Below the pieces are notes generated by a model, which did not search any database, was not told where the DNA came from, and saw only the letters and a list, made by a program, of their open reading frames with translations. The translations under genes and the position numbers were made by a program. Below, piece by piece: positions 1 through 5,227 of a stretch of 5,227 bases of DNA; the first letter of the stretch is position 1; each line of letters starts with the position of its first letter. Source of the stretch: an uncultured Flammeovirgaceae bacterium (lineage in GTDB: Bacteria; Bacteroidota; Bacteroidia; Cytophagales; Cyclobacteriaceae); contig CAKZPJ010000263.1 of the NCBI GenBank assembly GCA_937138955.1, forward strand, positions 1-5,227. The letters are read 5' to 3'.

Positions 1-548
1 TTTTCGGGATTTAAGTAGGGGGGGAGGGGCACTTTACCAGCCGCTTCTACAATCTGGGCAAAGGAAATTTCAGCATCCCAATTGAACTGCACCAATTTTT
101 GAGTATTATCTACCAGTTTGGCCTGTAACGTAACTTCCTGATTAGCCACAATTAATTTCTGCTCTAGAACTTGCTCAGACTTCCACTTTCGTAAATTTCC
201 GATCATACATTCCCAAATAACCGAATGCTGGGTACTCATTGCTTCACTCATAACGGAGCTGGGCTTTATCGGATGAAGTAGTAAAATCTCAATGAGAGCT
301 CCTAACCCCTGTTCGGTAGATGGCTTGCGGAAGAACAACCGTGCTGGAATTACTTGAGTATTATTGAAACAAAGGCAGCTATTGGCGGGGAGTAAGTTGG
401 GAAGATCTAAGAAGCGTTGATCCTTTATTATGCTCGATTGATAAAGTAACAGTTTGGATTGGTCGCGTTGGGCAAGCGGATACTTAGCAATGCGCTCTTC
501 CGGAAGGTCGTAATCGTAAAAATCCAGACGTAGAGAATTATCTTTCAT
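1..548 (-). CDS. queA: S-adenosylmethionine:tRNA ribosyltransferase-isomerase (QueA-like), 5' part, 3' end off the window
   Basis: The family transfers and isomerises the ribosyl moiety of S-adenosylmethionine onto 7-aminomethyl-7-deazaguanine at tRNA position 34, giving epoxyqueuosine in the cytosol. I translated 182 open codons from the ATG at 548-546. The N-terminus has the family pattern FYDYDLPEERIAKYPLAQRD (residues 10-29) followed by SKLLLY. FNNTQVIPARL (61-71) matches the NNTkVipARL motif, and GKVPLPPYL (171-179) matches the GxxPLPPYI motif. Residues 111-123 (WECMIGNLRKWK) and the long segment before them differ from the compact canonical enzyme. They resemble a longer (about 400 aa) QueA-like form I associate with Bacteroidota. 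The start is the only ATG before an in-frame TAA at 587-585, and no Shine-Dalgarno is visible. The gene is divergent from the propeller gene, with a 100-bp gap. The family is secure; whether this divergent form does the canonical reaction is an inference. A C7 tract interrupts nothing but lies within the PLPP codons. Confidence 0.9.
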   Translation of the reverse strand, partial: MKDNSLRLDFYDYDLPEERIAKYPLAQRDQSKLLLYQSSIIKDQRFLDLPNLLPANSCLCFNNTQVIPARLFFRKPSTEQGLGALIEILLLHPIKPSSVMSEAMSTQHSVIWECMIGNLRKWKSEQVLEQKLIVANQEVTLQAKLVDNTQKLVQFNWDAEISFAQIVEAAGKVPLPPYLNPE

Positions 549-568
549 AGAAATACCTATTTCAGAAG

Positions 569-597
569 TAAAAATACGGGAAATTTAGCTCGGGCAA
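569..597 (-). promoter_or_regulatory. Possible Bacteroidota-type promoter for the queA-like gene
   Basis: On the minus strand, TTG at 597-595 is followed after 18 bases by TATTTTTA at 576-569. This resembles the Bacteroidota sigma-factor pattern TTTG / TAnnTTTG, with the last G replaced by A and a slightly short spacer. The -7 box ends 20 bases before the queA ATG. It is a weak match in a short AT-rich gap and could occur by chance. Confidence 0.25.
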
Positions 598-619
598 TGG
601 ATTTTCCAACCGCCTGTTG

Positions 620-627
620 TAATTTAG
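620..627 (+). promoter_or_regulatory. Possible -7 element for the propeller gene
   Basis: TAATTTAG matches the Bacteroidota -7 consensus TAnnTTTG except for one A, and it lies 21 bases before the ATG at 649. I see no convincing TTG-type -33 box at the expected distance, so this is a tentative call. The rest of the 549-648 gap shows no hairpin or RNA gene. Confidence 0.2.
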
Positions 628-648
628 TCGGCTGTAAAAATCTAACTC

Positions 649-3600
649 ATGAATCGAATCACTTACTACCTTACTTTCTGCTTCATTTTATTTGCATCAA
701 TTGTTCAAGCGCAATCCAATCAAATCCAGTACGATTCGGTCGACTTACAAGCACTGGAGTATCGGTTAATTGGTCCATTTCGGGGAGGTCGTTGCACTGC
801 GGTCGCGGGCATCCCTACCAAACCACTTACTTTTTTTATGGGTACCACCGGGGGCGGAGTCTGGAAAACCGAAGATGGGGGCGGTTCCTGGCAAAATATC
901 TCGGATGGCTTTTTTGACGTTGGTTCAATCGGTTCTATTGAAGTATCGTTGTCCGATCCCAATGTTATTTACGTAGGTACCGGATCTGCCCCTCCTCGCG
1001 GTAATGTATCCGCAGGCAAAGGAATTTATAAATCTACTGATGGAGGGAAAACCTGGAAGAAGATGGGACTAGAGGAGACCGGGCAGCTAGGAAAAATTCA
1101 GATACACCCTACCAACCCCGATCTACTCTACGTAGCAGCCTTAGGAAATATCTTTGGCCCTAATTCTGAGCGAGGAGTGTTCCGTAGTGACGATGGAGGA
1201 GAAAGCTGGGAGAGAACATTATACATCAACGATAGCACCGGAGTAATTGATCTGGTATTAGATCCAACGAACCCCCGTATCCTGTACGCCGGAGCCTGGC
1301 AGGTAGAACGAAAGCCCTGGACACTAATTGATGGTGGCGACGGCAGTGGCTTGTTTAAGTCTACCGACGGCGGTGATACCTGGAAACGCTTAGATAAAGG
1401 CTTACCTACCGGGGTAGTCGGTCGGGTAGGAGTAGCAGTATCACCCGTCAATTCTCAGCGGGTTTGGACCATTATGGAGCACGTAGATGAAGATAAAGGT
1501 GGTATCTATTTATCGGAAGACGGTGGAAACAACTGGAAAAGAATTAACCGCAAGCGAGAATATCGGCAACGAGCCTGGTACTACTCCCGACTGTTCGCTG
1601 ATCCACAGCAGGAGCATACTGTTTATGTACTAAACACTGGGTTCTATAAATCGCTGAACGACGGGGCTAACTTTGAGCGCATTCCGGTTCCCCACGGCGA
1701 TAATCATAATTTGTGGATTAACCCAAACGACTCCAAAGTGATGATTCAGAGTAACGATGGCGGAGCCAATGTGTCCTTTAACGGTGGTAAAACCTGGTCT
1801 ACTCAATACAATCAACCTACGGCTGAGATGTACCGAGTAACGGTTGATAATCAGTTTCCTTACCGGGTGTACGGTGCTCAGCAGGATAATAGTACGATCT
1901 CCGTACCTAGCCAGGGACTTGCCGACTTTGATCCAATACAAGATTGGTATGCTGTGGGTGGTGGTGAAAGTGGGCATATCGCGGTACACCCCGATAATCC
2001 GGATTTAGTGTACGCTGGAAATTATATTGGTATCATGACTAAGCTTAACCGCGCTCAAGGTCATGTTCGTAGTGTAGAAGTGTACCCCGAGCTGAATGAT
2101 GGGGTGGAGGGGCGCGACTTAAAATACCGCTTTCAGTGGAATGCACCGATCCAGTTTTCTCCCCATAATCCTGATGTACTGTACTACACATCCAACTATG
2201 TTCATAAATCTACCGACGGGGGACAGTCCTGGGACGTGATCAGTCCGGATCTTACCCAAAATATTGATGCGTATCTGGATATTCCGGGCGGACCTATCCA
2301 GCACGATAATACTGGGGTAGAACTGTACTGTACTATTTTTGCTTTTGAAGAATCGCCTTTAGAGGAAGGAGTACTTTGGACAGGGAGCGACGATGGCTTG
2401 ATCCATATTTCTCTCGATGGCGGTGAAAATTGGGATGATGTAACTCCGAAGAACATGCCTTCGGAAGGTACCGTCAATACCATTGACCCTTCGGCTCACC
2501 AAGCGGGAAAAGCCTATGCCTCAGTGTACAAATACCGCGATAACGATTTCATGCCCTACGTTTACCTCACCGAGGACTACGGAAAATCGTGGAAATTGCT
2601 GACTAACGGAGAAAATGGTATTCCAAATGATCACTTTGTGCGCGTAGTGCGGGAAGACCCTGATCGGGAAGGATTATTGTACGCTGGAACTGAGTTTGGT
2701 ATGTATATTTCATTTAATAATGGTGCTAACTGGCAGCCATTTCAAATGAACCTACCTATAACTCCTATCACAGATTTAAAAGTACATCAGCAAGATTTGG
2801 TGGTGGCTACTCAGGGACGTTCGTTTTGGATATTGGATGATCTTACCCCATTACACCAAATAAGCTCAGAAACTGCTCAAGCTGAGATTCATTTGTTTGA
2901 GCCTAATACGGCGTACCGAACGCAGATCCGAGGTTATCGAGGTGAGAACGTGCCGGTGAGCAAACCGAAGGGAGCGGTTATCTATTACTCTTTGAATACC
3001 GATGTAGATAGCTTGTCGTTATCAGTTTTGGATAGCGAAGGTCAGGAAATTCGCTCCTTTTCCAGTACAGAAGAGGATAATAAACTAGCAACTGAGGCCG
3101 GATTGCAGAAGTTTGTCTGGGACATGAAGTATTCTGAGCCGGATTTGATTGATGGGGCAGTAATGTCGCTCAGTTACACCGGAGGGCCTATGGCTGCACC
3201 TGGAACGTATCAGGTGAAACTGGTTGCCAATGGAGAAGAAGTTGCGCAATCACTCGAGCTGAAGGCTGATCCACGGTGGGAGAGCACTACCGAAGATTTA
3301 CAAGCTCAGTTTGAATTGGCGGTAGCGGTGAGAGATACATTAACCGCTGTTCATGATCTGATTCGCACCCTCCGTAGTGCCCGAACTCAAATCACTGAGA
3401 TTGCAGAACGAAGTGAAATGGCTGAATATCAGATTAAATTAAGTAGTGAGTCAAAAGAATTATCGGAAAAGCTTTCCGCGTTGGAGGATAAATTAATTCA
3501 GACTCGTAGCGAAAGTTCGCAAGACCCAATAAACTATCCGGTGAAGTTAGATAATCAGTATAGTTATCTGTATACAGTAGTGCATTCGCAAGACGCCTAC

Positions 3601-3762
3601 CCAATCCAGAGCAGTTACGAACGTTTCGAGGATTTAAATGCTAAGTTAGCCCAGTATCGCCAGCAATTTGATGAGCTACTGCAAATCGATATTCAGGCTT
3701 TTGAAGAGACGATAGAAAATGCTGGTATTCCTCGGTTAATTTTGGATACCTCATCGCGGTAG
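649..3762 (+). CDS. Secreted Asp-box/BNR beta-propeller protein ('glycosyl hydrolase'/VPS10-sortilin-like family)
   Basis: This 1037-aa protein starts with a signal peptide (hydrophobic core about residues 6-18, likely cut after A21 in VQA|QS), so it should be periplasmic or secreted. About eleven Asp-box repeats of the S-x-D-x-G-x-T/S-W type are visible: residues 73-81, 128-136, 179-187, 237-245, 288-296, 334-342 (degenerate), 376-383, 520-528, 587-595, 640-648 (degenerate) and 687-695. They indicate beta-propeller blades across roughly 40-730. Other stretches look like family signatures: PHGDNHNLWINPND (348-361), YRVYGAQQDNSTISV (405-419) and QGRSFWILDD (722-731). A beta-rich segment (about 745-875, including APGTYQVKL) and a helical, probably coiled-coil tail (about 880-1020) follow. 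The length is usual for this family, which databases often label glycosyl hydrolase or VPS10/sortilin-like. I see no evidence of a specific substrate, and Asp boxes alone do not prove sialidase activity. No C-terminal type IX sorting domain is apparent. The start is fixed by an in-frame TAA at 643-645. Confidence 0.93.
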   Translation: MNRITYYLTFCFILFASIVQAQSNQIQYDSVDLQALEYRLIGPFRGGRCTAVAGIPTKPLTFFMGTTGGGVWKTEDGGGSWQNISDGFFDVGSIGSIEVSLSDPNVIYVGTGSAPPRGNVSAGKGIYKSTDGGKTWKKMGLEETGQLGKIQIHPTNPDLLYVAALGNIFGPNSERGVFRSDDGGESWERTLYINDSTGVIDLVLDPTNPRILYAGAWQVERKPWTLIDGGDGSGLFKSTDGGDTWKRLDKGLPTGVVGRVGVAVSPVNSQRVWTIMEHVDEDKGGIYLSEDGGNNWKRINRKREYRQRAWYYSRLFADPQQEHTVYVLNTGFYKSLNDGANFERIPVPHGDNHNLWINPNDSKVMIQSNDGGANVSFNGGKTWSTQYNQPTAEMYRVTVDNQFPYRVYGAQQDNSTISVPSQGLADFDPIQDWYAVGGGESGHIAVHPDNPDLVYAGNYIGIMTKLNRAQGHVRSVEVYPELNDGVEGRDLKYRFQWNAPIQFSPHNPDVLYYTSNYVHKSTDGGQSWDVISPDLTQNIDAYLDIPGGPIQHDNTGVELYCTIFAFEESPLEEGVLWTGSDDGLIHISLDGGENWDDVTPKNMPSEGTVNTIDPSAHQAGKAYASVYKYRDNDFMPYVYLTEDYGKSWKLLTNGENGIPNDHFVRVVREDPDREGLLYAGTEFGMYISFNNGANWQPFQMNLPITPITDLKVHQQDLVVATQGRSFWILDDLTPLHQISSETAQAEIHLFEPNTAYRTQIRGYRGENVPVSKPKGAVIYYSLNTDVDSLSLSVLDSEGQEIRSFSSTEEDNKLATEAGLQKFVWDMKYSEPDLIDGAVMSLSYTGGPMAAPGTYQVKLVANGEEVAQSLELKADPRWESTTEDLQAQFELAVAVRDTLTAVHDLIRTLRSARTQITEIAERSEMAEYQIKLSSESKELSEKLSALEDKLIQTRSESSQDPINYPVKLDNQYSYLYTVVHSQDAYPIQSSYERFEDLNAKLAQYRQQFDELLQIDIQAFEETIENAGIPRLILDTSSR

Positions 3763-3772
3763 CCATAGAAAA

Positions 3773-4231
3773 CTATTCAACGCAGCCCTCTTTCCGGCGA
3801 GTATAGGTAATCTGAATAATCTTCCAACCTTGATCACTACGGTATAGTTGGAAGGCATTTACGCCGCAGTGGCTGAACGTGCTACCTCGGTAAAAGCGAT
3901 ACGGAGTCCAGGCGGTAGCCAATGCATCATCTACCCTGATTTCGTAGTTGCGGACCCGTTCATCCCATACTTCAGAATGGGGAGTACCTAGAGCCTTTAA
4001 AAACTGAGTAATGGGCGTTTCTTGTAGTTGAGCTGTACCATTGGAATCTGCAATAATAAGAAATCGAGTTTTGGAGGCCAGTATCGATTTCACCATGGTG
4101 GTATCCGCAGCGCGCATTCCTTCAAATAGTTGCTCAATAGTACGCTTAATAGAATCTTCCACCGTCTGCGCTAGAGAAAATGGGGAGTACACTGCTATAA
4201 AAATGGTCATAATTAAGAATTTTCTAGCCAT
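3773..4231 (-). CDS. Secreted NTF2-like (SnoaL/lumazine-binding-like) protein
   Basis: This 152-aa protein has an N-terminal signal peptide (basic MARK, hydrophobic residues 5-20, probable cut after A21 in SLA|QT). The mature part of about 130 residues has the layout of a single NTF2-like cone fold. An N-terminal helix (VEDSIKRTIEQLFEGMRAAD, 24-43) is followed by a second helix TMVKSILA, then strands ending in NAFQLYRSDQGWKIIQITYT (125-144). The W-K-I-I-Q strand near the C-terminus is typical of the small exported NTF2/DUF4440-like proteins of Bacteroidota. Such proteins may bind or turn over small molecules, but the fold does not reveal a reaction. The only two cysteines, C122 (in HCG) and C150 (in RRKEGC), could form a disulphide in the periplasm. 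The gene converges on the propeller gene, with 10 bp between stop codons, and is divergent from the S41 lipoprotein gene. Family assignment is fairly sure; function is unknown. Confidence 0.85.
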   Translation of the reverse strand: MARKFLIMTIFIAVYSPFSLAQTVEDSIKRTIEQLFEGMRAADTTMVKSILASKTRFLIIADSNGTAQLQETPITQFLKALGTPHSEVWDERVRNYEIRVDDALATAWTPYRFYRGSTFSHCGVNAFQLYRSDQGWKIIQITYTRRKEGCVE

Positions 4232-4278
4232 TGTAGAGTATATTTATTGTACTTTTGTATAAATAAAATATCTTTTAA

Positions 4279-4308
4279 TAAGATTAGATTCATATAATAT
4301 GAATCAAA
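4279..4308 (-). promoter_or_regulatory. Possible promoter for the NTF2-like gene, enclosing the inverted repeat
   Basis: Read on the minus strand, TTTG (4308-4305) is followed after 18 bases by TAATCTTA (4286-4279). The first box matches the Bacteroidota -33 element. The second is a two-mismatch version of TAnnTTTG. The spacer is almost exactly the inverted repeat, which would put an operator between the promoter boxes. The -7 box would leave a leader of about 40 bases before the ATG at 4231. This is suggestive only. Confidence 0.2.
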
Positions 4309-4309
4309 T
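4283..4309. repeat. Inverted repeat (operator-like palindrome) in a divergent intergenic region
   Basis: GATTCATAT (4287-4295) and ATATGAATC (4297-4305) are perfect 9-bp inverted arms around a single central A. The symmetry extends to 13-bp arms (4283-4295 and 4297-4309) with one mismatch, at 4286/4306. The one-base centre favours a binding site for a dimeric regulator over an RNA hairpin, and there is no GC-rich stem or following T-run as in an intrinsic terminator. It lies 51 bases upstream of the NTF2-like start and about 100 bases upstream of the S41 start, so a bound protein could affect either. The regulator is not in this window. Confidence 0.6.
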
Positions 4310-4351
4310 TGTTGGGATCGATGTTATATAATCGTGATAAAATTTCGGCAA

Positions 4352-4359
4352 TAATTTTG
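4352..4359 (+). promoter_or_regulatory. Candidate -7 element upstream of the S41 lipoprotein gene
   Basis: TAATTTTG is a perfect match to the Bacteroidota -7 consensus TAnnTTTG and lies 51 bases before the ATG at 4411. A TTG-type -33 box is not seen at the usual 19-21 base spacing; the nearest TTG (4312-4314) is too far away. An alternative is TTTTG at 4361-4365 as the -33 box, with TATACT at 4385-4390 after 19 bases. Neither is decisive. Confidence 0.3.
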
Positions 4360-4410
4360 GTTTTGCGTGGTTATTGCCCAAAGGTATACTCATATTCAAA
4401 CGAACAATTT

Positions 4411-5227
4411 ATGCTTAAATCTAAATATAATTGGATACTAACCCTCCTAACACTACCGCTACTTTGGAGTTGTCAGGAAGATGAAGAGGTAGTGATCTCG
4501 CCAATCACTGATGTTGAAGTAAACTTAGTGGATACTACTTTCCAGATAATGAAGGAGTGGTATTTATGGAATGCTGAAATGCCTGACGTAAACTCAGATG
4601 ATTTCGAAACTGCGGAGGCTCTGATTGATGCTCTTCGGAATCCGTTGGATAAGTGGTCGTACATTGAAGAAGAGGAAGCTTACGATGATTTTTTCAACAA
4701 CGGTCAGTACGAAGGCTATGGCTTTCGGTGGGGTCTTGACGAGGAAGATCAATTACGAATAGCTTTTACCTACCGCGACTCACCTTTTGGTAAACTTGGA
4801 GTTGATCGAAGTTGGATCATCAATAAGATTAACGGAAAAAATATGTCCACCATAATAGCTAACGGCGGAGTGACTAAGGAAATAGCTGAGTCTACGAACA
4901 CCTTCGAGCTATTGGATGATGAAGGTAATATCGTTACCGAAACCCTGACGAAGGCAACTATCGGAATTAACACGGTACTACACCATCAAATTTTTGATGT
5001 GAATGATACGAAGGTCGGTTACCTAGTTTTTAATAGTTTCTTGGCTACTTCTATTGATGAGTTAAAGCCTGTTTTTCAGGAGTTTAATCAAGCGGCAATT
5101 GATGAATTAGTCTTAGACTTGCGTTACAACGGCGGCGGTCGGGTGAATGTGGCGGAATACATGGCTGCTAATATTGCAGGGAGTCGAGTTAACGGACGCA
5201 ATTTTATTGAATACATATTTAATGATC
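4411..5227 (+). CDS. S41-family peptidase lipoprotein (C-terminal processing protease-like), 5' part, 3' end off the window
   Basis: I translated 272 open codons to the right edge. Residues 1-21 form a lipoprotein signal (lysines, then a hydrophobic core, then LLWSC), with C21 as the predicted lipidated cysteine; W at -2 is unusual. QEDEE follows immediately and resembles a Bacteroidota surface lipoprotein export signal. Residues 41-95 (with MKEWYLWNAEMPDVN at 47-61 and RNPLDKWSYI at 76-85) match the N-terminal helical region of S41 lipoproteins. Residues about 100-195 include a PDZ-like segment (WIINKINGKN, 135-144). VGYLVFNSF (202-210) and LVLDLRYNGGG (233-243) are the hallmark start of the S41 catalytic domain. 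The catalytic serine and lysine are expected beyond the window, so activity cannot be judged. An in-frame ATG at 4321 would add 30 residues ahead of the signal peptide; 4411 is preferred because it places the signal at the N-terminus. Bacterial S41 enzymes cleave envelope or extracellular proteins; the substrate here is unknown. Confidence 0.9.
   Translation, partial: MLKSKYNWILTLLTLPLLWSCQEDEEVVISPITDVEVNLVDTTFQIMKEWYLWNAEMPDVNSDDFETAEALIDALRNPLDKWSYIEEEEAYDDFFNNGQYEGYGFRWGLDEEDQLRIAFTYRDSPFGKLGVDRSWIINKINGKNMSTIIANGGVTKEIAESTNTFELLDDEGNIVTETLTKATIGINTVLHHQIFDVNDTKVGYLVFNSFLATSIDELKPVFQEFNQAAIDELVLDLRYNGGGRVNVAEYMAANIAGSRVNGRNFIEYIFND

Noticed and set aside
597..917. A 106-codon plus-strand open frame beginning before the propeller gene
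   Set aside because: It overlaps the propeller coding region in another frame, has no recognisable protein features, and ends within a clearly real gene.
1128..1451. A 107-codon minus-strand open frame, with similar ones at 720-962, 1630-1989, 2119-2304 and 2202-2483
   Set aside because: All lie antisense to the propeller gene, and their proline/serine-rich translations are what the antisense of Asp-box repeats gives.
1022..2232. DNA-level repeats of the KSTDGG-x-x-W type, considered as a repeat array
   Set aside because: They are irregularly spaced, diverged at the DNA level, and fully explained as Asp-box codons of a propeller protein.
3640..3759. Type IX secretion C-terminal sorting domain at the end of the propeller protein
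   Set aside because: The last residues are helical and end in PRLILDTSSR; the beta-rich sorting-domain pattern with a terminal KLIK-type ending is absent.
3765..3776. ATAG-AAAA-CTAT inverted repeat between the convergent stop codons as a bidirectional terminator
   Set aside because: The stem is only four base pairs, AT-rich, and has no adjacent T-run; it is too weak to call.
4041..4262. A 73-codon plus-strand open frame across the NTF2-like gene start
   Set aside because: It is antisense to a gene with a good signal peptide and family pattern and has no features of its own.
4327..4332. TATAAT hexamer as a promoter -10 box
   Set aside because: It fits the E. coli sigma-70 pattern, not the Bacteroidota one, has no suitably spaced -35 partner, and is expected by chance in this AT-rich stretch.
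4473..4973. Minus-strand open frames of 63 and 67 codons opposite the S41 gene
   Set aside because: They are antisense shadows of a convincing S41 coding sequence.

Overview
The window looks like ordinary chromosomal DNA from a member of the Bacteroidota, probably a Cytophagales-like marine or environmental lineage. This rests on four things. The gene starts lack Shine-Dalgarno sequences and have A/T-rich leaders. The QueA protein resembles the divergent form I associate with Bacteroidota. There is a large secreted Asp-box propeller protein of a type common in this phylum. Finally, a lipoprotein carries an acidic stretch right after its lipidated cysteine, as in Bacteroidota surface lipoproteins. 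The species cannot be named from this sequence.

Layout from left to right: (1) the first 182 codons of a queA-like tRNA-modification gene on the minus strand, whose 3' end lies off the left edge; (2) a 100-bp intergenic region with divergent starts; (3) a complete 1037-aa secreted protein with about eleven Asp-box/BNR repeats on the plus strand, filling most of the window; (4) a 152-aa secreted NTF2-like protein on the minus strand, convergent with the propeller gene and separated from it by only 10 bp; (5) a 179-bp AT-rich divergent intergenic region containing a strong inverted repeat; (6) the first 272 codons of an S41-family (C-terminal processing protease-like) lipoprotein on the plus strand, truncated by the right edge.

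Three of the four proteins are predicted to be exported: two with a signal peptidase I-type peptide and one as a lipoprotein. QueA is cytosolic. The genes do not form an operon: their orientations are -, +, -, +. There is no sequence evidence that they act in one pathway. I found no mobile element, CRISPR array, RNA gene, toxin-antitoxin pair or defence system, and nothing that clearly amounts to a new system. The points most worth a second look are the inverted repeat between the divergent genes, the surface-export-like acidic motif on the S41 lipoprotein, the divergent QueA type, and the propeller protein of unknown function.
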